Below are positions 41,806-50,619 of a DNA stretch of 64,000 nt, one piece after another. The number at the start of each line of letters is the position of its first letter. The stretch's first letter is position 1. Origin of the DNA: Bacillota bacterium (GTDB lineage Bacteria > Bacillota > Clostridia > Acetivibrionales > JANLFN01); assembly GCA_023397675.1 (NCBI GenBank), contig JAEWTV010000070.1, positions 1-64,000 on the forward strand, given 5' to 3'. The notes beneath the pieces are model-generated. The model had not been told where the DNA came from and made no database searches. It saw nothing but the letters and a program-made list of their open reading frames with translations. Made by a program: the position numbers and the translations under genes.

Positions 41806-42642
41806 TTAATCCAACTCTGAAACAAAAACCAATTCTATGTTCCTGCTTTCAAAATCAGGCAGCATTTCGCCGATTGCTTCTGCAGTAACCTTTCCGCCTT
41901 CAATACCCACATGACCAATTGCAACAGCTTTGCCATATTTTAAAGCAATATCACCTGCTTCTCTCAACCGGTTTATAATAAAGGATTTTGGCTGCTGCCC
42001 GTCAAGGAAAACATCTCTGTCGTAACACCTCACGTTCTTTTCCTTCGCTATTTTTTTAGCTACAGGATGGCTGGCTGTCCTGCTGTCAACGAAGTATAGC
42101 CTTCTCTCCTTAATAACATCCATTAATGCAGATATGACAATTTCATCGCTGCTTGCCTTGGAGCCCATGTGTATATTTGCTCCTGCAGCAAATGGAATAC
42201 TGTCAAAAGCATCCCTGGCAATCTTTCGGACCTCGTCTCCATTCATTCCCGCAAGGATGGGCCGCGGCCCAAGCCAGCTTCTTTTACCGTAATTAGGCTC
42301 CATTGACATATGAATAATAACCTCATATCCCTTTTCATAAGCGTTTTGGGCATCCTCTTCTGAGTGTTCCAGGAAAGGCATCACTGCAAAGGTAATATGC
42401 TTGTTAATTGACATCATTTCCTTTACTCCATCTCTTCCCGATCCAAAATCATCAATTATTATTGCAAGCCTGGCTTTTTCTCCCGGCTTTCGCAGTTCCC
42501 CTGAAATGGATGTACTCCTTTGATGGCTACTGCTTACTAAAACCAAAATGATGCATACAATTGTTACTATTAGTGCTAAAAGAGCCAGAGACAGGCGAAT
42601 AAGAATTTTTTTAGAAAAAGTCATTAGGAACTTTTTTTTCAT
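41806..42642 (-). CDS. Divergent polysaccharide deacetylase (YibQ/DUF610)
   Basis: A 278-residue membrane-anchored or secreted protein: one N-terminal hydrophobic segment (about 13-35), then a deacetylase-like barrel. LAIIIDDFGSG supplies the metal Asp pair, VIIHMSMEP and GANIHMGSKAS the histidines, YFVDSRT the next Asp and AIGHVGIEG the last histidine. It follows the cell-wall amidase gene by 31 bases on the same strand, so both probably act on the wall. Confidence 0.85.
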   Translation of the reverse strand: MKKKFLMTFSKKILIRLSLALLALIVTIVCIILVLVSSSHQRSTSISGELRKPGEKARLAIIIDDFGSGRDGVKEMMSINKHITFAVMPFLEHSEEDAQNAYEKGYEVIIHMSMEPNYGKRSWLGPRPILAGMNGDEVRKIARDAFDSIPFAAGANIHMGSKASSDEIVISALMDVIKERRLYFVDSRTASHPVAKKIAKEKNVRCYDRDVFLDGQQPKSFIINRLREAGDIALKYGKAVAIGHVGIEGGKVTAEAIGEMLPDFESRNIELVFVSELD

Positions 42643-42673
42643 ATTTTTAACCCCGTTGAAAATCTATGTTATA

Positions 42674-43426
42674 TTACTTTGAAATAAAAACATTATCATA
42701 CTTATATAAATACCGTTCTATACCATACCCAATTGATAAAGCAAGTTGCTGTGTAAAATCGTCTGTTGTCAACAACTCACGTTCTTCACTATTTGAAATA
42801 AAGGCTGTTTCGACCAATGCACCAGGTATTGAAGAGTGTTCCAAAATATAATATCTGGCTTCTTGAGGATCATGTATTGTACGCTTCTGCCCATTAATCT
42901 CCATAGAATTAAGTGATTTTTGAAGACTATATGCAAAATTCCTGTTATTGGATAACTTATTGCTGTAAAACACTATAGATCCGTTAGTAGATGGCTTTTT
43001 TAGATTACAGTTCACATGAATGCTGACAAATAAATGTGCATTACTATTATTTATTATATTTGTTCTTGCGTTAAGATCTCTTTGATGCCTGCTTTGGCTG
43101 GTATTATCAAGCCCGTCCAATGAAACATCTTCTTCCCTGGTCATTATTACCTTGTAATCTTTTTGTACCAGATATGTTTTCAATTTTTTTGCAATACTCA
43201 AGTTTACTTCTTTTTCAGATAGATCATTAACAGTTGCCCCTCCATCTACACCTCCATGTCCAGCATCAATTACAATTGTAATATTACTCGGATCCAGGAT
43301 AATATCGGTTGTATGGTTTGACACACTAAAAAGCACAAAAAACAGAAGTATCAATAACAATTTTGCAGCTAAAAGTAAGCATACAAGCTTTTTTTTACTT
43401 ACTATGATCAATTTTATTTTTTTCAT
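42674..43426 (-). CDS. N-acetylmuramoyl-L-alanine amidase (Amidase_3, CwlD-like)
   Basis: A 250-residue exported amidase: N-terminal membrane anchor (about 12-35) then the zinc amidase domain with IVIDAGHGGVDGGA (His), EKEVNLSIAKKL (Glu), HLFVSIHVNC (His) and a late VETAFISNSEE (Glu). Length and layout resemble CwlD, which trims cortex peptidoglycan in spores, but vegetative amidases share it, so no symbol is given. It is first in the pair with the deacetylase. Confidence 0.88.
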   Translation of the reverse strand: MKKIKLIIVSKKKLVCLLLAAKLLLILLFFVLFSVSNHTTDIILDPSNITIVIDAGHGGVDGGATVNDLSEKEVNLSIAKKLKTYLVQKDYKVIMTREEDVSLDGLDNTSQSRHQRDLNARTNIINNSNAHLFVSIHVNCNLKKPSTNGSIVFYSNKLSNNRNFAYSLQKSLNSMEINGQKRTIHDPQEARYYILEHSSIPGALVETAFISNSEERELLTTDDFTQQLALSIGYGIERYLYKYDNVFISK

Positions 43427-43510
43427 TTACAATACCGTCAATTCGTTGTTCCCTTTATTCTTATTCAATAAAAAGGTCAATTATGAAGCATGAACAAATA
43501 CCTGCAAATT

Positions 43511-43540
43511 AAAAAGGACCTACTATAAAAGTAAGTCCCA
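43511..43540 (-). terminator. Terminator after the acetyltransferase gene
   Basis: GGACTTACT/AGTAGGTCC on the minus strand (one U-G pair) followed by TTTTT. Confidence 0.7.
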
Positions 43541-43573
43541 ATGGAAATATTAAATAAAGTATATTACTATAAG

Positions 43574-43993
43574 CTAAATATCCTTTGAATATGTATAAAT
43601 ATCATTTCTTTTTTCCCAGCCAATTCTATCCCAGAAGTCAATCCCCTGTATATTGTCACAAAGTACAAATAGATGGCATTTTGCTATTCCCTGCTTTTTC
43701 AGTTCCCCAAGTGATGCTTCAACAAGCTTTTTGCCTATTCCTTTGCCTTGATATTCCGGATGTACGCACGCATGGTGTATGTAGCCACGCCTTCCGTCAT
43801 TACCGCAAAGGATAGTTCCGACAATTTTAGTACCAATATAAAAAACAAAGGACATATCCTGGTTTCGCTCTAGATATTTAGCGATAGCATCTTTTGAATC
43901 TGCACAACTTATGCATAAGCCGGGTATGTTGCACCACAGCTCATATATCTCTTCGTAATTATTTATACTCATTAAAGCTAAGCCGTTTTCCAT
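43574..43993 (-). CDS. GNAT-family N-acetyltransferase
   Basis: A 139-residue acetyltransferase: HHACVHPEYQGKGIGKKLVEASLGEL near residue 75 and CHLFVLCDNIQGIDFWDRIGW. The central QGKGIG loop binds acetyl-CoA. Single gene with its own terminator. Substrate unknown. Confidence 0.92.
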   Translation of the reverse strand: MENGLALMSINNYEEIYELWCNIPGLCISCADSKDAIAKYLERNQDMSFVFYIGTKIVGTILCGNDGRRGYIHHACVHPEYQGKGIGKKLVEASLGELKKQGIAKCHLFVLCDNIQGIDFWDRIGWEKRNDIYTYSKDI

Positions 43994-44081
43994 TTACCCT
44001 CCCAAAAACACTAATTTAAGTATTATAATACCACTTGATTTTAAAAAAACAATCTATAAACCAAATTAAAAATACTGCTGC

Positions 44082-44291
44082 TTATACCCGTCTTATACTG
44101 AAATCCACGGCAAGAATATTTTCCTTTTTAAACAGCCTTGGCTGATGGCGCATGTAGCAAAAGGCAAGTATTTCGTTTTCCCTTATTTCAAGCACCTTTA
44201 TATTTCTTCTAGTGATTACATTATCCTTCAGATAAATAATTGTAACCGGCTCACCTTTATCAAGAGATGTTTTTAAAATATGCGTGTTCAA
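44082..44291 (-). CDS. Small WYL-domain-like protein
   Basis: A 69-residue protein that looks like an isolated WYL domain, without the usual helix-turn-helix: ITRRNIKVLEIRENEILAFC then MRHQPRLFKKENILAVDF. The pattern aromatic-x-x-Arg-x-x-x-Arg-x-Phe is typical of WYL ligand-binding cores. I start at TTG because GAGGTG lies six bases before it; the GTG nine bases earlier has no proper site. A palindrome lies in the 70-base divergent spacer with the next gene. Confidence 0.6.
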   Translation of the reverse strand: MNTHILKTSLDKGEPVTIIYLKDNVITRRNIKVLEIRENEILAFCYMRHQPRLFKKENILAVDFSIRRV

Positions 44292-44311
44292 GAAAATCAC
44301 CTCTGGATAAT

Positions 44312-44340
44312 ATTATACCACCGTGGTATTATAATATCAA
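44312..44340 (-). promoter_or_regulatory. Divergent promoter with palindrome
   Basis: Minus strand: TTGATA (44340-44335), 17-base spacer, TATAAT (44317-44312). On the plus strand TATAAT is seen at 44330-44335. The palindrome TACCACcGTGGTA (44316-44328) lies between the two -10 boxes, a natural place for a shared operator. Confidence 0.55.
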
Positions 44341-44361
44341 ACATATGTTCGGGGTGCTGTT

Positions 44362-44637
44362 ATGGTATTTTTTGATCATCAATTTGCGAAAGCCGATACG
44401 GAAAAGAAGGTGAGCACTACGGGAAAAACCTATGTAGAATGTATTGTACGTTTCGACTGTGACGGAATAATGAAACCGATTAAAATAAAATTCCACAATG
44501 AATTGTATGAAATTGACAGGGTAACACTTGTAAATGAGGCGCGCTGCGGTGCAGACCTAAAATACAGGGTAAGCATACTTGGCAATATAACAAACCTCTT
44601 TTTTGAGGCTGGCCGCTGGTGGGTAATGGAGAAGTAA
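44362..44637 (+). CDS. Conserved hypothetical protein, 91 residues
   Basis: I do not recognise a family. The protein is small, soluble and mixed alpha/beta, with KTYVECIVRFDCDGIMKPIKIKF and LYEIDRVTLVNEARCGADLKYRV, ending in an aromatic NLFFEAGRWWVMEK. The strand pattern would suit a small barrel. GGGGTG stands five bases before the ATG. It is divergent from the WYL-like gene and shares its 70-base spacer. Confidence 0.6.
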   Translation: MVFFDHQFAKADTEKKVSTTGKTYVECIVRFDCDGIMKPIKIKFHNELYEIDRVTLVNEARCGADLKYRVSILGNITNLFFEAGRWWVMEK

Positions 44638-44724
44638 GACAAAATTACGACAATTTTTTATAAATTTTGTTGCAGCAAATGGTTTAATAGTATAAAGTAT
44701 TTACATAGGAAAGGAGTGTACAAT

Positions 44725-44901
44725 ATGAAAAAAATAAATGCTTCTGATATACTGTTTCTAATATTTGGCGTTGTTTTTCTGTTAAACCTCGTGTTTAAGG
44801 ATTCAAGCCTTTTCCAGTACATAGGGATAGGTATTATGGCCCTCTGGCTCATTCTGTTTGTGTCTAAACTGCTGATTATAGTTAAAGAGAATAAAGAATA
44901 A
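44725..44901 (+). CDS. Small two-span membrane protein
   Basis: A 58-residue protein with two hydrophobic segments (about residues 8-24 and 32-52) and a Lys/Glu tail. No family recognised. AAGGAG lies eight bases before the chosen ATG, three codons into the longest frame. It has its own terminator, which overlaps the stop codon, so a short monocistronic message is expected. Confidence 0.6.
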   Translation: MKKINASDILFLIFGVVFLLNLVFKDSSLFQYIGIGIMALWLILFVSKLLIIVKENKE

Positions 44902-44930
44902 GTGGTTTATGATTTAAACCACTTATTCAA
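44897..44930. terminator. Bidirectional terminator
   Basis: A perfect 12-bp stem (44897-44908 with 44916-44927; arm AATAAGTGGTTT) between the small membrane protein gene and cheR, which converge. Confidence 0.85.
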
Positions 44931-44936
44931 AAGAAT

Positions 44937-45716
44937 TTATTGGTTACATTTTGTATAAAAGAAGGTCTTTATAGATTTGAAATTGTATTTGGCTGAAAAA
45001 ATAATCTGTTCGGTACTTCCCACAAATAAAATGCCCTTATCATTCAGCGCCCTGTTGAATCTTTCGTAAATCTTTTCTTTTGCCTCTTCAGTAAAGTATA
45101 TAAGAACATTCCTGCAAACAATAAGGTCAAATCCACTTGGGTAATCATTCTTCAAGAGGTCATGTTGATGGAAATCGATACATTTCTTTATTTTATCTGA
45201 AACCTTGTATACATCGTTGTTTACCTTGGTAAAATGCTTTTGTTTAAATTCTTCCGGCAGGCTTTCAAGACTTTTGGAGGTGTAAACACCTTCCTTGGCC
45301 TTTTCCATTGCTTGCTTGTCAATATCAGTAGCATAAATCCTAATTGACTCCATGGGCATGTATTTACTTAGAATCATGGCAATTGTATATGGCTCATCAC
45401 CTGTAGAGCAGGCAGCACTCCATATGCGTGGAGTCTTGGTTTTTTGAAAAAGCATTGGAAGAACTTCCGTCTCTAAAATCTTCCACTGTTCCGGGTTTCT
45501 ATAAAACTCCGAAACATTTATTGTCAGATAATTAATAAATTCATTATATAATACGCTGTTCGACTTTAATGCAGGCACGTAATCCTGAAAGCCCTCATAA
45601 TTGTTTTTCTTTATAAGCGCTTCTATACGCCTCTTCATTTGCTTTTCCTTGTAAGCATTAAGATCAATTCCGCTCAGCTTTAATATTTCGCTTTTGAAGC
45701 CCTCATAATCCATCAT
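44937..45716 (-). CDS. cheR: Chemotaxis protein methyltransferase CheR
   Basis: Methylates glutamates of chemoreceptors using S-adenosylmethionine. The 259-residue protein has the N-terminal helical domain (YKEKQMKRRIEALIKKNNY) and the Rossmann domain with IWSAACSTGDEPYTIAMIL, IYATDIDKQAMEKAKEG and FDLIVCRNVLIYF. AAGGGG lies eight bases before the first of two tandem ATGs. It is monocistronic, away from other che genes in this window. Confidence 0.95.
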   Translation of the reverse strand: MMDYEGFKSEILKLSGIDLNAYKEKQMKRRIEALIKKNNYEGFQDYVPALKSNSVLYNEFINYLTINVSEFYRNPEQWKILETEVLPMLFQKTKTPRIWSAACSTGDEPYTIAMILSKYMPMESIRIYATDIDKQAMEKAKEGVYTSKSLESLPEEFKQKHFTKVNNDVYKVSDKIKKCIDFHQHDLLKNDYPSGFDLIVCRNVLIYFTEEAKEKIYERFNRALNDKGILFVGSTEQIIFSAKYNFKSIKTFFYTKCNQ

Positions 45717-45870
45717 GTGCTGTTCCCCTTTTGTAAAAATAATTAGAACCAATGATGCTGAAAATAACCATTACTTAAAAAAATTCTACCATAGGAATGT
45801 CGCAAAATAAAGAAGAATAATAGTATTTTTTGTTACTATTTATATATTACCAAATTACTGGCTTTAAAAC

Positions 45871-45902
45871 AAAAAGAGGAACAGTTAAATGTTCCTCTTT
45901 CA
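45871..45902 (-). terminator. Terminator after ispH-rpsA
   Basis: A perfect 11-bp stem (45873-45883 with 45890-45900; arm AAAGAGGAACA) about 16 bases past the stop. Confidence 0.9.
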
Positions 45903-45917
45903 ATGCTTAAAATTGCA

Positions 45918-47933
45918 TTATTCCTTGTTTGTAATATCTCCAAGGGTAACTCCCATATCTTCCTTGTGCTCTGTCGGTAAAGCTTCCTCGGAGCTTTCAT
46001 TGGATGAGCCCTTATCTTCAGCTATTTCCTTAGGTACAAGTTCTTTTATGCTTAAGGCAATTTTCTTTGCTTCAACATTTACTTCAATGATTTTTGCCTC
46101 AACTTCCTGACCAACCTTTAAAACATCAGAAGGTTTTGCAATTCTGGTATGTGCAATATTGGATATGTGAACAAGTCCGTCCACTCCGCTGTCAAGTTCA
46201 ATGAATGCACCAAAAGGAACAAGTCTTGCGACCTTACCCTTTACTACTTCACCAACCTTGTATTTTTCTTCAGCATTGTACCATGGATCATCCTGATTTT
46301 TTCTATATCCAAGTGATATTCTCTTTTTGTCCTTATCGGCTTCAAGTACTGTTACATCAACCTTATCCCCAAGCTTAAGCACCTCAGAAGGATGCTTGAT
46401 CTTTGTCCAGGACAATTCGGATACATGTATAAGTCCATCAACACCACCAATATCAACAAATGCACCAAAGTCTGTCAGACTCTTTACAGTTCCAGTGTAT
46501 TTCTTTCCAACTTCTATATTGCCCCAAACATTACTTGCGTTCTTTGCCTTCTGCTCTTCAAGAATAACTCTTTGTGAACCGACTATACGCTTTTTCTGCT
46601 TATTAAATTCAATTATCCTCAAGGTTACAACCTGTTTCAAAAATTCCTTAAGATCCTTCACATATCTATCACTTACCTGTGAAGCAGGAATAAACACCTT
46701 GATTCCGCCAACGTTTGCAATGGCACCGCCATTAACAATTTCGGTTATTTTTCCTTTAACAGGTGTCTTGTTTTCAAAGGCTTCTTCGAGTTTATCCATG
46801 TTCTTTGCGGCATCTACTCTTTTCTTTGAAAGCAGAACATTTCCTTCTCCATCGTTAACTCTGATAACAAATACATCAATCTCTTCACCGATTTTCAAGG
46901 ATTCTTCGGGTTTGAAGTCAGGGTCTTCAAGGAATTCATCCATTGAAATAATTCCATCAGATTTAAAACCGAGATCTACGTACACTTCACTATTGTTATA
47001 GCCTATTATCCGGCCTTTAACAATATTACCTGTTTGAATGGTTACGATCGAATTCTCGAACGCCTCTTCAAAACTCATCTCATGCTCCTGTTTATTTAAT
47101 TCATCCATTTTTTTTATAACCTCCTTAATTATCCAGTCAGGGGTTGATGCCCCGGCTGTAACTCCCACTCTTTTAATTTTTTTTATATCAAATTGTGGTA
47201 ATTCATCTGAAGTTTCAATCATAAACGTTTCTTTACATTTGTTTTTGCAGATTTCATACAACTTTCTGGTGTTAGAGCTGTTTCTGCCCCCCACAACAAT
47301 CATTGCATCAACTTTTTCTGCTATTTCTTCTGCTTCAGTTTGTCTCGTTATAGTTGCATTACATATTGTATCAAATTTTAAGATATTTTCAAATTTATTC
47401 TTCAAATATTTATTAATTTTGTCCCATTTATATCGGTTTGCGGTGGTCTGTGCCACAACACATAGGCCTTTTTCACCCTCTGTTATTGCTTCGGCTTCCT
47501 CTTCGGTGTTTACTATAAAAGCATTATTTCCACACCAACCGTTTATACCCTTAACTTCCGGGTGTTCCCTATCACCTACAATTACTATGTTGTAGCCTTC
47601 CTGGTATTTTTCGTTCACCAAACGGTGTATTTTTTTTACATATGGGCATGTAGCATCAACAGTATCCAGGCCTGTATTTTCAAGTTTTTCATAACATTCT
47701 GGTGGCACACCGTGAGCTCTTATTACAAGGTATCCCGGTGAATTTGCCTTTTCAATTTCTTCGACTACTAGAACACCTTTAGCCTTAAGTCTGTCCACTA
47801 CCTGCTCATTATGTATGATAGGTCCAAAAGTATATATGTTTTTATCACTTTTTTCTACAAGCTTTAAAACTTCGTTCAATGCCTTATCAACACCAAAGCA
47901 GAAGCCGGCTGTTTTAGCCCTTATTATTTCCAA
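45918..47933 (-). CDS. ispH: IspH fused to ribosomal protein S1-like domains
   Basis: A 671-residue two-part protein. Residues 1-285 are HMBPP reductase, the last step of the MEP isoprenoid pathway, with three iron-sulfur cysteines in TAGFCFGV (near 12), VDATCPYV (near 96) and DTICNATITRQ (near 190), and the TGAST-like AGASTPDW. Residues about 300-640 hold four S1 RNA-binding domains (for example GIDGLIHVSELSW-type GGVDGLIHVSELSW and GVDGLVHISNIAH). The fusion is known from clostridia. Starts at TTG with GGAGG upstream and overlaps plsC by 20 bases. Confidence 0.95.
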   Translation of the reverse strand: MEIIRAKTAGFCFGVDKALNEVLKLVEKSDKNIYTFGPIIHNEQVVDRLKAKGVLVVEEIEKANSPGYLVIRAHGVPPECYEKLENTGLDTVDATCPYVKKIHRLVNEKYQEGYNIVIVGDREHPEVKGINGWCGNNAFIVNTEEEAEAITEGEKGLCVVAQTTANRYKWDKINKYLKNKFENILKFDTICNATITRQTEAEEIAEKVDAMIVVGGRNSSNTRKLYEICKNKCKETFMIETSDELPQFDIKKIKRVGVTAGASTPDWIIKEVIKKMDELNKQEHEMSFEEAFENSIVTIQTGNIVKGRIIGYNNSEVYVDLGFKSDGIISMDEFLEDPDFKPEESLKIGEEIDVFVIRVNDGEGNVLLSKKRVDAAKNMDKLEEAFENKTPVKGKITEIVNGGAIANVGGIKVFIPASQVSDRYVKDLKEFLKQVVTLRIIEFNKQKKRIVGSQRVILEEQKAKNASNVWGNIEVGKKYTGTVKSLTDFGAFVDIGGVDGLIHVSELSWTKIKHPSEVLKLGDKVDVTVLEADKDKKRISLGYRKNQDDPWYNAEEKYKVGEVVKGKVARLVPFGAFIELDSGVDGLVHISNIAHTRIAKPSDVLKVGQEVEAKIIEVNVEAKKIALSIKELVPKEIAEDKGSSNESSEEALPTEHKEDMGVTLGDITNKE

Positions 47934-48525
47934 TTGGATTGTCCTCCATAAGTGCGTAAACCTTTTTCATAATTTCCTTACTCATTTCCGACAACTCGGC
48001 ACTTGTATACTTTTTTTCAGGGTCGGCATCAAGCTTGAACGGTTCGCCAAAGGTTACTTTTACCCTGCTGAATATCTTGTAGTTACCCTCAAGCGCCACA
48101 GGAAGTATTGGAGCCTGGGATTTTACAGCTAGAAGCGCTGCACCTGGTTTTACCCTAACCTTACTCAAATCCTTACCTAATGTACGTGTTCCTTCAGGAA
48201 GTATACCTAGGATGTGACCATCCTTTAAAAGCTTCAATGCTGTCTTAATAGATTCAAGATCAGCCGTTCCTCGTTTTACCGGGAAAGCACCCAACCATCT
48301 TATTAAAAGGCTTACAACAGGTATTTTGAATAATTCAATTTTTGCCATATAATGTACTAATCGTTTTTTAATCTTGTAGCCGATAAAAAACATATCCAAG
48401 GTGCCAAGGTGGTTTGCACACAAAATAACAGGTCCTTCCAGTGGAACAACCTGAAGATTTACAACCTTGACCCTGAAGAAAATTTTAAATAATATTCTAA
48501 ATAAACCCTTTATAACTTCCTTCAT
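47914..48525 (-). CDS. plsC: 1-acyl-glycerol-3-phosphate acyltransferase
   Basis: Makes phosphatidic acid. The 203-residue membrane-associated protein has the catalytic CANHLGTLDMFF (HxxxxD near residue 38), PVKRGTADLESI and the ILPEGTRTL substrate motif. It overlaps cmk by four bases (ATGA) and ispH by 20. The cmk-plsC-ispH-rpsA order is a conserved clostridial operon. Confidence 0.94.
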   Translation of the reverse strand: MKEVIKGLFRILFKIFFRVKVVNLQVVPLEGPVILCANHLGTLDMFFIGYKIKKRLVHYMAKIELFKIPVVSLLIRWLGAFPVKRGTADLESIKTALKLLKDGHILGILPEGTRTLGKDLSKVRVKPGAALLAVKSQAPILPVALEGNYKIFSRVKVTFGEPFKLDADPEKKYTSAELSEMSKEIMKKVYALMEDNPIGNNKG

Positions 48526-49196
48526 ATCTGTTTACTCTCTACATAAGAAATAATTTTACCTGCAACTTCATCTATTGTGCTGTTTGTAGTATCAACCTCA
48601 ATTGCATCCTGAGCCTTGGAAAGAGGTGCAAATGCACGCTGGCTGTCATTTTTATCTCGATACTCAATATCCTTTTTGACTTCGTCCAGTGTTATACCGG
48701 TCATACCCTTGGAAAGCTGCTCTTCGTACCTGCGCTTTGCACGCTCATCTACTGAAGCAGTCAGGAATATCTTGAGGCTTGCATTTGGAAGAACAAAAGT
48801 GCCGATATCTCTTCCGTCCATGACAACATCTGCGTTTTGTGCAATATCCCGCTGAAGTTCAACCATTTTAAGCCTTACTGCCGGCACTGCCGATACATCA
48901 GAAGCGCCTATTGATACTTCAGGGGTACGTATCTTCCCACTGACATCATCTCCATCTAATAATACCCTTTGCTCGCTGCCCTGGTAAACGATTGAGACAT
49001 TAATGTCCTGTGCAAGCTTTTCAAGTGCTGCTGCATCACGTGTATCAATGCCTTCATTTATGGCTTTTAAAGCAACAGCTCTGTACATTGCTCCAGTATC
49101 AAGATATATTATTCCAAGTTTTTTAGATATAATTTTAGCTATAGTACTTTTTCCGGCTCCCGCCGGTCCGTCAATTGCAATATTAAGTTTTGACAA
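48522..49196 (-). CDS. cmk: Cytidylate kinase
   Basis: Phosphorylates CMP and dCMP. The 224-residue P-loop kinase has IAIDGPAGAGKSTIAK near residue 5, the CMP-binding LDTGAMYRAVAL and the DGRDIGTFVLPNA loop. It begins at TTG with GGGGG seven bases before it, 37 bases after aroH. It is coupled to plsC. Confidence 0.96.
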   Translation of the reverse strand: MSKLNIAIDGPAGAGKSTIAKIISKKLGIIYLDTGAMYRAVALKAINEGIDTRDAAALEKLAQDINVSIVYQGSEQRVLLDGDDVSGKIRTPEVSIGASDVSAVPAVRLKMVELQRDIAQNADVVMDGRDIGTFVLPNASLKIFLTASVDERAKRRYEEQLSKGMTGITLDEVKKDIEYRDKNDSQRAFAPLSKAQDAIEVDTTNSTIDEVAGKIISYVESKQI

Positions 49197-49233
49197 GTCT
49201 TGTCCCCCGTTCGAACAATATATAAATTAATTT

Positions 49234-49599
49234 TTAATCGTTATTCAAATCAGGTCTAAGCTTTTGAGCATCACCCAGATAAACACTCTGAATTTGACTG
49301 TTAGACTTATCCATATTGACATGCATCATCAGCCGTATACACATTTTAAGGCTTCCCGGTACATTAATTTCGTTTGAACACATCAAAGCAACGTCAACAA
49401 GTCCTATCTGTCTTGCTGCGACTGCGGGGAAAACCGCATTTAAATCACTTGTTGTTGTAAAAAATATACTAATAATATCTTCGGCTTCAACACCGTTTTT
49501 ACTTATTACTTCTTCAAGAAGATTTCTTGTTTTATTCAAGATTTCCTCTTTTGTATTACATTCTGCCGTAACTGCACCCCGTATTGCCCGTACTGCCAT
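49234..49599 (-). CDS. aroH: Chorismate mutase, AroH type
   Basis: Turns chorismate into prephenate for Phe and Tyr. The 121-residue protein is of the Bacillus AroH trimer class: MAVRAIRGAVTAECNT with the active-site Arg7, ISIFFTTTSDLNAVFPAVAAR, and SNEINVPGSLKMCIRLMMHVN with catalytic Glu and Arg. GGAGGG precedes ATG. It competes with TrpE for chorismate but is separate from the trp operon, lying between the HutP-like gene and cmk. Confidence 0.95.
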   Translation of the reverse strand: MAVRAIRGAVTAECNTKEEILNKTRNLLEEVISKNGVEAEDIISIFFTTTSDLNAVFPAVAARQIGLVDVALMCSNEINVPGSLKMCIRLMMHVNMDKSNSQIQSVYLGDAQKLRPDLNND

Positions 49600-49615
49600 G
49601 ATACCCTCCAGTATT

Positions 49616-50050
49616 TTATATCGCCCTGTGTCCTAGTCCTATAGCTATTTCATTAAGATGTAAAAGACCTATACCAAAGAAAATTGCAACACTGATATGG
49701 TCCTTATACCTGGCGATGCCTATTTTGCCTCCCACATTAAGACCTATTGCCTTTGGCATTATCTGTGATAACGCCTCCCTTGTAGCACCGGCTACAGCAC
49801 CCTCCTCCAGGTGGCTTTCAATAATGACACCTTCTCTTTTTGATGAGACAACAGCCCGTTCTACTATTTTCATTACAGATGTAATGAATTCCCCACCATA
49901 ATCTACAGCTGCCGTGAGTACACCAGTTTTTGCAAATTCAGACTGTATCAATTTTTCTTCGTTTCTATCTGTTGAAAGAGCAATTTTAATTGCTGCCGAA
50001 GCAATCTCCTTACTTCCCAGACCTCTGGCTTCATCATTTGGTTTGCTCAT
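49616..50050 (-). CDS. HutP-family RNA-binding antiterminator-like protein
   Basis: A 144-residue protein, the length of Bacillus HutP. The family core is seen in VIIESHLEEGAVAGATREAL, GGKIGIARYKDHISVAIFFGIGLLHLNEIAIGLGHRAI. In Bacillus HutP binds leader RNA of the histidine utilisation operon with histidine and Mg2+, using two nearby histidines; only the first (ESH) is clear here and there is an extra stretch after it. No hut gene is near. I use the ATG with GGGAGG before it, 27 codons into the longest frame. Confidence 0.8.
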   Translation of the reverse strand: MSKPNDEARGLGSKEIASAAIKIALSTDRNEEKLIQSEFAKTGVLTAAVDYGGEFITSVMKIVERAVVSSKREGVIIESHLEEGAVAGATREALSQIMPKAIGLNVGGKIGIARYKDHISVAIFFGIGLLHLNEIAIGLGHRAI

Positions 50051-50127
50051 TAATACCTCCCGAAATGCGTCCATTTGTACACAAATTATATTATATAGTA
50101 AGAATTCCTTTAAAACAACAGGTTTTA

Positions 50128-50619
50128 TCATTCCGCTTCAACGCGGACAAGCTTCTTTACCTCATGAAATGCTTCTACCATTTTGCCGATGCATTTACTG
50201 CTTATACTTCCGTTGTTGGTTGCAACCGAAACCTGGGCAGGGTTGTCACACTCACTTGTATCTATTTCAACAACATCGCCTTCCTTTACATCTATCGAAA
50301 GCTCCTTCCCCGAGAATGTAGCTATAGTATTACCGTTTACAAGGACTTTGACAGATCCGTCTGTTTCACCCTGTAACAATACCAAACCAATCTTACCGTT
50401 ATTATACATATACTTTTCTGTTTCAAGTGCAGTTCCATCGTAATCGCCGTCCACGGTTAGGTAAGTCCTGACCGAAGGATTGGACATTGCCGTCTGTACT
50501 ATTACCAGTACAACAAATGTTATTACAACAGATATATAAATTATTTTTTCAAAACCTTTTGTTTTCATTCTGCCTTTGTCCTTTTTAGGGTTTTTGTATT
50601 TGTAATAAACCATTTTCAT
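50128..50619 (-). CDS. Membrane-anchored hypothetical protein
   Basis: A 163-residue protein: a basic cytosolic start, one membrane span (about residues 27-47) and an outside beta-rich domain (DGSVKVLVNGNTIATFSGKELSIDVKEGDVVEID), reminiscent of the extracytoplasmic parts of clostridial envelope proteins. No named family recognised. AAGGGG precedes the ATG. It heads the dense operon of HutP-like, aroH, cmk, plsC and ispH-rpsA genes, 77 bases before the HutP-like start. Confidence 0.6.
   Translation of the reverse strand: MKMVYYKYKNPKKDKGRMKTKGFEKIIYISVVITFVVLVIVQTAMSNPSVRTYLTVDGDYDGTALETEKYMYNNGKIGLVLLQGETDGSVKVLVNGNTIATFSGKELSIDVKEGDVVEIDTSECDNPAQVSVATNNGSISSKCIGKMVEAFHEVKKLVRVEAE

Noticed and set aside
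44300..44300. GTG start for the WYL-like protein
   Set aside because: It overlaps the GAGGTG site itself; the TTG at 44291 is correctly spaced.
47038..47595. 185-codon plus-strand frame opposite ispH
   Set aside because: A shadow of the minus-strand ispH part, which has complete catalytic motifs.
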